From Paraburkholderia tuberum STM678 (GTDB lineage: Bacteria > Pseudomonadota > Gammaproteobacteria > Burkholderiales > Burkholderiaceae): DNA of 64,000 bases. The stretch is taken from positions 186,001-250,000 of the forward strand of contig NZ_CADFGP010000002.1 of assembly GCF_902833905.1 (NCBI RefSeq). Reading direction: 5' to 3'. The position numbers and the translations under genes are program-made. The first letter of the stretch is position 1; each line of letters opens with the position of its first letter. The notes below the pieces were generated by a model. It made no database searches and was not told the DNA's origin. It saw only the letters and a list, made by a program, of their open reading frames with translations. Positions 55,237 through 62,878 of the stretch are shown here, piece by piece.

Positions 55237-56517
55237 TCAGGCGGCTTTCGGGTCGGCGACACGCGCCGGGTTGTTCGGGTGCGTGGTCCAGTTCTCGTAG
55301 CGCTCGCCCGAATCGACACGCTCCATCGTGATGCATTGATCGACCGGGCAAACATGCATGCATAGATTGCACCCGACGCAGTTCGCATCGACCACCTCGA
55401 AGTGGCGCTTGCCGTCGCGCGTGGCGGTGATCGCCTGATGCGAGGTGTCTTCGCAGGCGATATGGCAGAGCCCGCACTCGATGCAGCGGTCCTGATCGAT
55501 ACGCGCCTTGATGTCGTAGCTGAGGTTCAGGTATTGCCAGTCGGTGACGTTCGGCACGGCGCGGCCGCGAATCGCGTCGAGGCTCGCGTACCCTTTGTCG
55601 TCCATCCAGTTGGAAAGGCCGTCGATCATGTCGCTGACGATCCGGAAACCGTAGTGCATCGCCGCGGTGCATACTTGCACGCTGCCCGCTCCCAGCACGA
55701 TGAATTCCGCGGCGTCGCGCCAGTCGGAAATGCCCCCGATGCCAGAGATGGGCAAGCCTTGCGTTTGCGGGTCGCGCGCAATCTCCGCGACCATGTGCAG
55801 TGCAACGGGCTTCGCGGCAGGACCGCAATAGCCGCCATGCGTGCCCTTGCCGTCCACGGTGGGCAGCGGCGCCATGACGTCGAGATCGACACCGACGATC
55901 GAGTTGATGGTATTGATGAGCGAGACGCCGTCCGCACCACCCTTCATCGCCGCGCGCGCGCCGTGACGAATGTCGGTGACGTTCGGTGTGAGTTTCACGA
56001 GGCAAGGCAAGCGCGTGCCTTCCTTCACCCAGCGCGTGACCATTTCGATGTACTCGGGCACCTGACCCACCGCCGCGCCCATGCCGCGCTCGCTCATGCC
56101 GTGCGGACAGCCGAAATTCAGCTCCACAGCGTCCGCGCCAGTGTCTTCCACCTGAGGCAGAATCCACTTCCAGTCGTGCTCGTTGCAAGGGACCATCAGC
56201 GAGACGATGAGCGCCCGGTCGGGCCAGTCCCGCTTCACCTGCGCGATTTCCTTTAGGTTCACGTCGAGCGGCCGGTCGGTGATGAGCTCGATGTTGTTCA
56301 GACCCGCCATGCGCTGGCCGCGCCAGGTGGTGGCGCCATAGCGCGAGCTTACGTTCACCACGTGCGGGTCGAGCCCGAGCGTCTTCCAGACCACGCCGCC
56401 CCAACCCGCCTCGAAGGCGCGATTGACGTTGTAGGCCTTGTCGGTGGGCGGCGCGGAAGCGAGCCAGAACGGGTTGGGCGATTGAATGCCGGCAATCGTG
56501 CAGCGCAAGTCGGCCAT
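55237..56517 (-). CDS. preA: NAD-dependent dihydropyrimidine dehydrogenase subunit PreA
   Basis: Catalytic subunit of the bacterial dihydropyrimidine dehydrogenase: reduces uracil and thymine to the 5,6-dihydro forms in the cytoplasm. It is 426 aa. The FMN barrel (1-~310) contains NPFWLASAPPTDKAYNV, VELNFGCPHGMSERGMG (active-site loop region) and GIGGISDWRDAAEFIVLGAG. Two [4Fe-4S] sites follow, CIECGLCHIACEDTSHQA and CVGCNLCMHVCPVDQC. It works with PreT, encoded 39 bp upstream. Order preT-preA matches E. coli. All expected cysteines are present. Confidence 0.94.
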   Translation of the reverse strand: MADLRCTIAGIQSPNPFWLASAPPTDKAYNVNRAFEAGWGGVVWKTLGLDPHVVNVSSRYGATTWRGQRMAGLNNIELITDRPLDVNLKEIAQVKRDWPDRALIVSLMVPCNEHDWKWILPQVEDTGADAVELNFGCPHGMSERGMGAAVGQVPEYIEMVTRWVKEGTRLPCLVKLTPNVTDIRHGARAAMKGGADGVSLINTINSIVGVDLDVMAPLPTVDGKGTHGGYCGPAAKPVALHMVAEIARDPQTQGLPISGIGGISDWRDAAEFIVLGAGSVQVCTAAMHYGFRIVSDMIDGLSNWMDDKGYASLDAIRGRAVPNVTDWQYLNLSYDIKARIDQDRCIECGLCHIACEDTSHQAITATRDGKRHFEVVDANCVGCNLCMHVCPVDQCITMERVDSGERYENWTTHPNNPARVADPKAA

Positions 56518-56556
56518 GATGCGACTCCTTCGTTTTATCTGGATTCGGTGTAGCTA

Positions 56557-57951
56557 TCACGCGGCTCGGGCGGCCCTGGCGGACTGATTCGCAAGGAAGC
56601 GGTCGATCGCATGCGCGGCAAGCTTGCCGTCCTGCACGGCCTGGACGGTCAGATCGGTGGCGCCGTGGCCGGCACAGTCGCCGCCTGCGAAAACGCCCGC
56701 AAGGGACGTGGCGCCGTTCGCATCCACCGCGACGCGCCCGCCTTCCTCGGTGAGTTGCAACCCGTCGAGGCCTTCGGGTAACAGCGTTTGGCCAATTGCC
56801 TTCAGCACCATATCGGCCTCCACGCGCACGATCTCCCCAGTGCCGCGCAATGCGCCGCTCATATCGAGCCCGGTGCGCTCGAATTCCACGGCCCGCACCT
56901 GCGTGTCGCCGACGAATCGCAGCGGCTTCATCCACTCGGCCAACGTCACACCCTGGCTACGCGCGAATTCCAGTTCGGCCCAGGTGGCGCTCATCTGCGC
57001 CGCGCCGCGACGATAGGCGAGCGTCACTTGCTCCGCGCCCAGCTTGCGGCTTTGCACGGCGGCGTCGATTGCCGTATTGCCGCCTCCGAGCACCACCACC
57101 TTGCGACCGACGGGCACGCTGGCCAGATCGTCGGCCTCGCGCACGCGCGCGATGAAATCCACGGCATCGAGCACGCCGTCGAGCAGTTCGCCTTCGATGG
57201 AGAGCGTATGCGTGCCGCCAAGGCCCACGCCGATGAACACCGCGTCATACGCCGCGCGTAACTCCGCAAGCATCACGTCATGCCCCAGTCGCTGGCCTTG
57301 GCGCAGTTCTATCCCGCCAACGGAAAGAAGCCACCGCACTTCGCGCTGCGCGTAGTCGTCGACGGTCTTGTACGCGGCTATGCCGTACTCGTTCAGGCCG
57401 CCCGGATATTCGCGCGCGTCGAAGACGCTCACGCGATGCCCGGCAAGCGCGAGCGTGTGCGCGCAGGCGAGACCCGCGGGACCCGCGCCGACCACGGCAA
57501 CATGACGGCCTGTCTCGCTGGCGCGCTTGAAGAGCGCAGGGGCACCGGCGGCTTCGCGGGCCATCTGGAAGTCCGTGGCATGACGTTGCAGCGCGCCGAT
57601 CTGAACGGGCTCGCCATCCTGATGATTTCTCACGCAGGCGCCTTCGCAGAGAATCTCGGTCGGGCACACGCGTGCGCACATGCCGCCCAGCGGGTTCGCG
57701 CTGAGGATATCGCGCGCCGCGCCCTTGAGATTGCCGTTGCCGATCTTGCGAATGAAACCGGGAATGTCGATGCCCGTGGGGCACGCGTTCACGCAAGGCG
57801 CGTCGTAACAGTAATGACAGCGGTCGGTGGCGATCACGGCCGCATTCGCGGAAAGCGGCGGCGCGACGTCGGCGAAATTGCAGCCCAGTTGCTCGGCACT
57901 GAGACGGCCTGGCGCGATGCCGTTGGCGGCATTCGAGGTGGTCTGGGACAT
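56557..57951 (-). CDS. preT: Dihydropyrimidine dehydrogenase subunit PreT (NAD(P)H-binding)
   Basis: A 464-aa FAD/NAD(P)-binding electron-input subunit, related to the small subunit of glutamate synthase. N-terminal iron-sulfur cysteines are seen in CHYCYDAPCVNACPTGIDIP and CARVCPTEILCEGACV. The FAD motif is VAVVGAGPAGLACAHTLALA, the NAD(P) motif is VVVLGGGNTAIDAAVQSRKL, and the GD motif is SLAGVFAGGDCAGHGA near the end. I chose the ATG at 57951 with AAGGAG upstream. It passes electrons to PreA. The gene follows the amidohydrolase gene by 127 bp in the same operon. Confidence 0.93.
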   Translation of the reverse strand: MSQTTSNAANGIAPGRLSAEQLGCNFADVAPPLSANAAVIATDRCHYCYDAPCVNACPTGIDIPGFIRKIGNGNLKGAARDILSANPLGGMCARVCPTEILCEGACVRNHQDGEPVQIGALQRHATDFQMAREAAGAPALFKRASETGRHVAVVGAGPAGLACAHTLALAGHRVSVFDAREYPGGLNEYGIAAYKTVDDYAQREVRWLLSVGGIELRQGQRLGHDVMLAELRAAYDAVFIGVGLGGTHTLSIEGELLDGVLDAVDFIARVREADDLASVPVGRKVVVLGGGNTAIDAAVQSRKLGAEQVTLAYRRGAAQMSATWAELEFARSQGVTLAEWMKPLRFVGDTQVRAVEFERTGLDMSGALRGTGEIVRVEADMVLKAIGQTLLPEGLDGLQLTEEGGRVAVDANGATSLAGVFAGGDCAGHGATDLTVQAVQDGKLAAHAIDRFLANQSARAARAA

Positions 57952-58078
57952 CCGGATGCTCCTTGCGAGGCAAAACACGGGTCCGCCGGCCGCGTGCGTG
58001 ACGTGCGCGGCCGGTAGGTGGGGAATCGTTGGAAAGACAGCGCGGCGCTGAGACCGCTTGCGTTCGATCGAGATTGCG

Positions 58079-59344
58079 TCAGCCGGGCTCGCTCGCGCGT
58101 TCGAGCATGGCGTGCAGCAACACGTTCGCGCCGGCTTCGATCCATTCGATCGTGGCGTCCTCGACTTCGTTGTGGCTGATGCCGTCGATGCACGGTACGA
58201 ACACCATCGAGGTCGGCGCGACCGTAGCGAGATAGCACGCGTCGTGACCAGCGCCCGAAACGATGTCGCGATTCGAATAGCCGAAGCGCTCGGCCGCCGC
58301 GCGCACGGACTTCACGCACGCCTCGTCGAACGGCACGGGCGCGTAGTAGAAAATCTGCTCGACGTCGGCTTCGAGCTTGCCCTGTTCCGCGATCTTCGCG
58401 ATGCCTTCGCGCAGCTCGGCGTTCATCTGCGCCAGCACCTCGTCCTGCGGATGGCGAAAATCGATGGTGAAGAACACGCGGCCCGGAATCACGTTGCGCG
58501 AATTCGGATGCACCTGCATCATGCCGACCGTCGCGCACGCGAGCGGCGCATGACGCAGGCCGATTTCGTTGACGAGCTGCACGACGCGCGAGGCGCCCAG
58601 CAGCGCGTCGCGGCGGCGCGGCATGGGCGTAGGCCCTGCGTGCGCCTCCTGGCCTGTGAGCACGACTTCGTACCAGCGCTGACCTTGCGCGTCGGTGACC
58701 ACGCCGATCGTCCTGTTTTCGGCCTCGAGTATTGGCCCCTGTTCGATGTGCAGTTCGAACGCCGCGTGAATCTTGCGGCCGCCGCACGGCAACGCGCCCG
58801 CGTAGCCGATGCGCTGCAATTCCTCGCCGATGGTCTTGCCGTCGACGTCCTTGCGCGAGAGTCCGTACTCGAGCGCAAACACACCCGCAAATACGCCCGA
58901 GGCGACCATCGCCGGCGCGAAGCGCGAGCCTTCTTCGTTGGTCCAGATCACCGTTTCAATAGGGCGCTCGGTTTCGATGCCGTAATCGTTGAGCGAGCGA
59001 ATCACTTCGAGGCCGCCGAGCACCCCATAGATACCGTCGAAGCGCCCACCGGTTGGCTGCGAGTCGGCGTGCGAGCCGGTCATCACGGGCGGCAGGTCGT
59101 TGTTGCGCCCCGCGCGGCGCATAAACACGTTGCCCATCTGATCGACACTGATCGTGCAGCGCGCCTCTTTCGCCCATTGCACGATGAGATCGCGGCCCTG
59201 CTTGTCGAGGTCGGTCAGCGCCAGACGGCACACGCCGCCTTTGGGCGTGGCGCCAATCCTGGCCATCTCCATCAGGCTGTCCCACAATCGCTGACCGTTC
59301 ACGTGGATCGCGGTCGTCAGCGCGGCTTCGCTTACTGCGTTCAT
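58079..59344 (-). CDS. M20-family amidohydrolase (beta-ureidopropionase / N-carbamoyl-amino-acid hydrolase)
   Basis: A 421-aa zinc hydrolase for the third step of reductive pyrimidine breakdown: N-carbamoyl-beta-alanine to beta-alanine, CO2 and ammonia. Metal-site landmarks are VMTGSHADSQPTGGRFDGIY (H and D ligands), VIWTNEEGSRFAPAM (E-E pair), FELHIEQGPILE and the late VSGAGHDACYLA. The dimerisation/lid part includes GQEAHAGPTPMPRRRDAL. Relatives act on allantoate or L-carbamoyl amino acids, so the exact substrate rests on context. It is first in the operon, its ATG at 59344 preceded by CAGGAGA, and faces the TetR gene across a region holding a palindrome. Confidence 0.9.
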   Translation of the reverse strand: MNAVSEAALTTAIHVNGQRLWDSLMEMARIGATPKGGVCRLALTDLDKQGRDLIVQWAKEARCTISVDQMGNVFMRRAGRNNDLPPVMTGSHADSQPTGGRFDGIYGVLGGLEVIRSLNDYGIETERPIETVIWTNEEGSRFAPAMVASGVFAGVFALEYGLSRKDVDGKTIGEELQRIGYAGALPCGGRKIHAAFELHIEQGPILEAENRTIGVVTDAQGQRWYEVVLTGQEAHAGPTPMPRRRDALLGASRVVQLVNEIGLRHAPLACATVGMMQVHPNSRNVIPGRVFFTIDFRHPQDEVLAQMNAELREGIAKIAEQGKLEADVEQIFYYAPVPFDEACVKSVRAAAERFGYSNRDIVSGAGHDACYLATVAPTSMVFVPCIDGISHNEVEDATIEWIEAGANVLLHAMLERASEPG

Positions 59345-59465
59345 GCGTGTTCTCCTGTTCGTGCTTGTCAAACGTGCATGCATGCCACCGTGTTGGGGCG
59401 CGAAGGACCACGACGGTGCACGTCTCGATGGCACTGCGCGGCCCCTGAAACCCAGCCCTTCGAAT

Positions 59466-59483
59466 CCTGTCCGATTGGACAGG
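59466..59483. promoter_or_regulatory. Palindromic operator candidate for the TetR regulator
   Basis: Perfect 7-base arms CCTGTCC and GGACAGG around GATT, in the 347-bp region between the divergent amidohydrolase and TetR genes. Size and symmetry suit a TetR-family dimer. Being the only strong palindrome in that gap, it is the likely site by which the regulator controls both directions. Confidence 0.65.
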
Positions 59484-59691
59484 TTTTAGACGAGAAACTT
59501 CGCGAATTCAATGCGGAGTTACGAGCGAGAAGCGTGCCATTGATGCTGCAGTGCGTGAAAAAAACCAGGCGTCCGTGCTGCGCGTTTCTCCTGATGTCGG
59601 TGAATTCGCGGCGCACTTGCATCGTGGCTACAATGATTCCGGCATGCGCGCGGCGCCGCCGCGCTCCTTTTCTCTTCCGAATGGACCGAAC

Positions 59692-60411
59692 ATGCGCGAC
59701 GACGAACCCACCACGCGAGCCGCGCCCCTCGCGACGCGCGGCACCGTGCAGGCGCAACGAGCCGCCGACACATCGCACAAGCCACAGCGGCGCAAAGCCT
59801 CCATTCGTGCGTCGAATGAATCCCATCTACTCGCCTGTGCCGAAGCCGTGTTCGCCGAACGCGGCTTCGAAGGCGCGAGCACGGCGCTGATCGCCGAGCG
59901 CGCGGGTTTACCGAAGGCGAATCTGCACTATTACTTCCCGACCAAGCTGGCGCTGTACTGGCGTGTACTCGACGATGTGTTCGAGGAATGGAACGCCGCC
60001 GCCAACCTGTTCGATGCAAGCGACGATCCGGTCGAGGCGATTGGCGGCTACGTGCGCGCCAAGATGGCCCTGTCACGGCGCCGCCCACTTGGATCGAAGG
60101 TGTGGGCCAACGAAATAATCAGCGGGGCGCTGCACATGCAAGAGATCCTGCTCGAACGCGTGAAGCCCTGGATGGACACACGCGTGAAGCTGATCGAGCG
60201 ATGGATAGCCAAAGGGTTGCTCGCGCCCGTCGACCCTCGGACGCTCCTCTTCATGATCTGGGCGACCACGCAGCACTACGCCGATTTCGAGGCTCAAATA
60301 TGCGCGCTCTCGGGCAAACGCGCGCTCTCGACGAAGCGCTTCGAGGCTACGACGGAAGAAGTGGTGAGCATGATCCTGCGGGCGAGCGGAGCGCGATCGC
60401 CGGTCCGATGA
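59692..60411 (+). CDS. TetR-family regulator, RutR-like
   Basis: A 239-aa TetR repressor. The HTH lies at ~40-85: ESHLLACAEAVFAERGFEGA, then STALIAERAGLPKANLHYYF with the diagnostic ANLHYYFPTK recognition helix. The C-terminal ligand domain contains VWANEIISGALHMQEIL and WATTQHYADFEAQICAL, the arrangement seen in RutR, which senses uracil or thymine. An N-terminal polar extension of ~35 residues precedes the HTH; an earlier ATG at 59644 is possible. Divergent from the pyrimidine operon, with a palindrome between them, so it is the likely local pyrimidine-responsive regulator. Confidence 0.87.
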   Translation: MRDDEPTTRAAPLATRGTVQAQRAADTSHKPQRRKASIRASNESHLLACAEAVFAERGFEGASTALIAERAGLPKANLHYYFPTKLALYWRVLDDVFEEWNAAANLFDASDDPVEAIGGYVRAKMALSRRRPLGSKVWANEIISGALHMQEILLERVKPWMDTRVKLIERWIAKGLLAPVDPRTLLFMIWATTQHYADFEAQICALSGKRALSTKRFEATTEEVVSMILRASGARSPVR

Positions 60412-60664
60412 ATTGTTTAGGGAGTTTCCCTGATGACGTCATTGTCTCGTTGCCGCAGTCGCTGTTTTCCGCGTTAATGTAAGCGCTAACATGTCCAACA
60501 ACCAGCAATACCCAGCCGGCTTTACAGTAAGGTTGTCGCTTTCATGTACCGAACGGCATGAACGGCTGAAAGCTCAATGACGGCGTTGAGTCCAGAGGCG
60601 GCGCGAGTACTCAAACGTCTGAATCATCCGCTCGCGTTCCGTGCAAAAATCTGGTCTCGCCGAC

Positions 60665-60692
60665 TTGGATATCCCGCCAAGCGCCCTATACT
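60665..60692 (+). promoter_or_regulatory. Sigma-70-type promoter of a candidate small RNA
   Basis: TTGGAT (60665-60670), a 16-base spacer and TATACT (60687-60692), close to the consensus in both boxes. No gene starts soon afterwards; instead a terminator follows ~85 bases later. Confidence 0.55.
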
Positions 60693-60698
60693 TGAAGA

Positions 60699-60812
60699 GA
60701 GCCGCGCGGAAGCCGGCCCCTGATGCAGAAGCGGACGAGAAATCGTTCATTGGGGCGCGGTAGCGGGGCCACGGAAACGCCCGTGTGAATAACACGGGCG
60801 TTTTCTTTTTTG
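60699..60812 (+). ncRNA. Candidate small RNA, ~114 nt
   Basis: Bounded by the promoter at 60665-60692 and the terminator at 60777-60812. The interior has no plausible coding frame and contains stretches that can pair (GCCGCGC with GCGCGGT; GGCCCC with GGGGCC), suggesting a folded RNA. It lies alone between the TetR gene and the decayed allophanate hydrolase gene. No known RNA family was recognised. Confidence 0.5.
60777..60812 (+). terminator. Rho-independent terminator
   Basis: Ten-base arms ACGCCCGTGT and ACACGGGCGT around a 5-base loop, followed at once by TTTCTTTTTT. Textbook form. It closes the candidate small RNA; the TetR gene ends 366 bp earlier. Confidence 0.88.
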
Positions 60813-61367
60813 TGCCCCGATCGTGCAGCTTTGGAAAGTGACCGGCTGGTCACGCCCGTTGATCAGCGGTCTTGCCTTGTGTCCCAAACCCGGAGCACGA
60901 AGATGGTGGCACGGGCTGGGCATATGCGGGTCTTATTTCGAGATGGATTTCGTATCGCCCGCCCAAACACACCCACTTGTGAACTTCGCGGGGCGGCGGG
61001 CCGTCATGCCCGTCCAGTTCCTCTCCGAGCCGGTGGTAATGGTCTTCGCCAGGCTTCCTCGCTTCGGCCAGGAGTGCCTTAACTACCGCTCGCTCAGTCC
61101 TGCGAGCGTCAGGATCCGGTGGGTGCCAACGAGGGGGCGATAGCCGAGCGAACCACCGCTCGCGCCCTTCCCTCTGGTTGGTGCACGATGAGCGGGACAC
61201 GTGCACCAACCCAAACCAATCGCGACCCACACTGGATCACGGGTAGACAAGTACCAGCGTCTACGCCAATGTAAAAATCGTTGCCGGGCAAGGACTTCCT
61301 GCCAGCCTCCCCTGCCTGGCACAGTTGCTGCGAGCATGAGCTCAAACTTGTATTCAAGATTGAACTC
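60813..61367. other. Intergenic stretch with a long inverted repeat
   Basis: No gene recognised in these 555 bases; open stretches on both strands are long because of base composition but resemble no family. An exact inverted repeat with 11-base arms, GGTTGGTGCAC (61176-61186) and GTGCACCAACC (61201-61211), brackets 14 bases. It could be a hairpin or a paired protein site. The stretch looks like inserted DNA, since it separates the pyrimidine regulator from genes that plausibly belong to the same pathway. Confidence 0.45.
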
Positions 61368-61718
61368 ATGCTTCCCGACGCCTTCTTCAAGGTTCGAGCG
61401 CTGCTCGAATCCTACGCCACCAAAAGCACGACGCCTCGCGACATCGTCGACACGGTAATCGCCCGGATCGAAGCCTCCTGTCGCCCCGAAGTCTGGATAT
61501 CGCGCGTGAGCTTCGGCGCATTCGTTGCCCACGTGCCGGCGCCGCTCGGCATCGGCAGCGTGCAGACAGCCGATGGACTCATCGTCAAGGGCTTTATCAG
61601 CGAGCCCTCGGCGGTCGCACCAGGCAGCGGCGCACGCGACATCACTGCATTCGGCGGCTGGCGTGCATGGCTCGCAACGGCGGCCGGAACGCAAGCCCAA
61701 TCCGATCGGCAATTCTGA
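61368..61718 (+). pseudogene. Allophanate hydrolase reduced to its two ends (internal deletion)
   Basis: A 116-aa frame. The first ~47 residues (VRALLESYATKSTTPRDIVD, TVIARIEASCRPEVWISRV) match the N-terminal start of allophanate hydrolases of the amidase-signature family. The remainder (FGAFVAHVPAPLGIGSVQTA, DGLIVKGFISEP, ARDITAFGGWRAWLATAA) matches the extreme C-terminus of the same enzyme. The normal protein is ~600 aa; the whole Ser-cisSer-Lys catalytic domain between them is gone, yet the join is in frame. It cannot be an active amidase. The intact enzyme splits allophanate to CO2 and ammonia. It lies 32 bp before the BMP-type binding-protein gene, so the deletion may keep that operon transcribed. 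Confidence 0.65.
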
Positions 61719-61750
61719 ATATATGCATTGAACTCACGAGGAGTCCAACC

Positions 61751-62848
61751 ATGACAAACCGTCGCGATTTTCTCAAGGGCGCTGGCGCCCTCGCCCTCGG
61801 CAGCACGCTCCCATTCGACCTCGCTTTCGGTGCGGAGCCGCTTACGGTCGGCGTCATCTACGTCGGTTCGCGCGGCGATTACGGCTACAACCAGGCACAA
61901 GCGCAAGCTGCGGCTGTCATCAAGAAGCTGCCGAACGTGAAGGTCGTCGAGGAAGAAAACGTGCCCGAGACCGTCGCCGCCCAAAAGACCATGGAGGCGA
62001 TGATCGAGCAGGACGGTGCGACGCTCATTTTCGCGACCTCGTTCGGCTACTTCGATCCCCATGTGCTGAAAATGGCAGCCAAATATCCGAAGGTTCGCTT
62101 CGCCCACTGCGGCGGTCTCTGGAAGAGCGGCAATCCGGCCAACATCTCCAGCTACTTCGGCTATATCGACGAATGCCAGTATCTGAACGGCGTCGTGGCA
62201 GGCCATGCGAGCAAGACGAAGAAGCTGGGCTTCGTCGCGGCCAAGCCTATTCCGCAGGTGCTGCGCAACATCAACTCATTCACGCTGGGCGCGCAGTCGG
62301 TGGATCCGTCGATCGCCACGCACGTGATTTTCACGGGCGACTGGTCGATGCCGGTGAAGGAGGCGGAGGCCGCCAACAGCCTCATCGATCAGGGCTGCGA
62401 CGTGCTCACGTGTCACGTGGACGGACCCAAGGTCGTGATCGAGACAGCCGAGAAACGCGGCGCGATGAGCTGCGGTTACCACGCAAGCCAGGCGGCGCTG
62501 GCGCCGAAGGGCTATCTGACGGGCGCCGAATGGGACTGGGCGACGCCCTACAAGCTGCTCGTCACAAACGCGCAGACGGGCAAGCCGCAGCCGAACATTC
62601 TTCGCGGCGGTCTGCGCGAAGGCTTCGTGAAGATGTCTCCGTATGGCGCGAAGGTGACACCCGATGCCCGCACGCAAGCCGACACCGTGAAGGCGAAGAT
62701 GGTCGCGGGCGACTACGTCATCTTCAAGGGACCGATGAAGGACAACAAGGGCGGCAGCGCCATTGCGGCCGGCACGAGCTACGCACAGACCGATCTCGCG
62801 CTCGAAAGCATGAATTATCTGGTTGCCGGTGTGGTCGGCCAGATCTGA
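61751..62848 (+). CDS. BMP-family ABC transporter substrate-binding protein (nucleoside-type)
   Basis: A 365-aa periplasmic binding protein of the Med/BmpA family. The N-terminus has a Tat-like signal, MTNRRDFLKGAGALALGSTL, with RRDFLKG. The mature chain shows LTVGVIYVGSRGDYGYNQAQ, the aromatic ligand loop, TLIFATSFGYFDPHVLKMA and CGGLWKSGNPANISSYFG, features of the family's purine- or nucleoside-binding site. It delivers nucleosides or related bases to the permease encoded 30 bp downstream. Next to a pyrimidine-degradation operon, it probably supplies substrates to it. Confidence 0.9.
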   Translation: MTNRRDFLKGAGALALGSTLPFDLAFGAEPLTVGVIYVGSRGDYGYNQAQAQAAAVIKKLPNVKVVEEENVPETVAAQKTMEAMIEQDGATLIFATSFGYFDPHVLKMAAKYPKVRFAHCGGLWKSGNPANISSYFGYIDECQYLNGVVAGHASKTKKLGFVAAKPIPQVLRNINSFTLGAQSVDPSIATHVIFTGDWSMPVKEAEAANSLIDQGCDVLTCHVDGPKVVIETAEKRGAMSCGYHASQAALAPKGYLTGAEWDWATPYKLLVTNAQTGKPQPNILRGGLREGFVKMSPYGAKVTPDARTQADTVKAKMVAGDYVIFKGPMKDNKGGSAIAAGTSYAQTDLALESMNYLVAGVVGQI

Positions 62849-62878
62849 CGGCCGTAAGCGTCCTCGCCAGGAGTCGTG

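Noticed and set aside
53681..56935. A 1084-codon frame suggesting a fusion protein with the NCS1 permease
   Set aside because: Only the last 500 codons encode the permease; the upstream part crosses preA in the wrong frame, and the ATG at 55183 has a proper ribosome-binding site.
61176..61211. Inverted repeat read as an NtrC enhancer site
   Set aside because: The half-sites face the wrong way and the 14-base gap does not fit the GCACC-N5/6-GGTGC spacing.
61305..61330. TGGCAC...TTGCT as a sigma-54 promoter
   Set aside because: GG-to-GC spacing is about 7 rather than 10 bases.
60823..61712. Several 90-210-codon frames on both strands beyond the TetR gene
   Set aside because: They overlap one another on both strands, are rich in Arg/Pro/Trp and match nothing; only the frame from 61368 has family resemblance.
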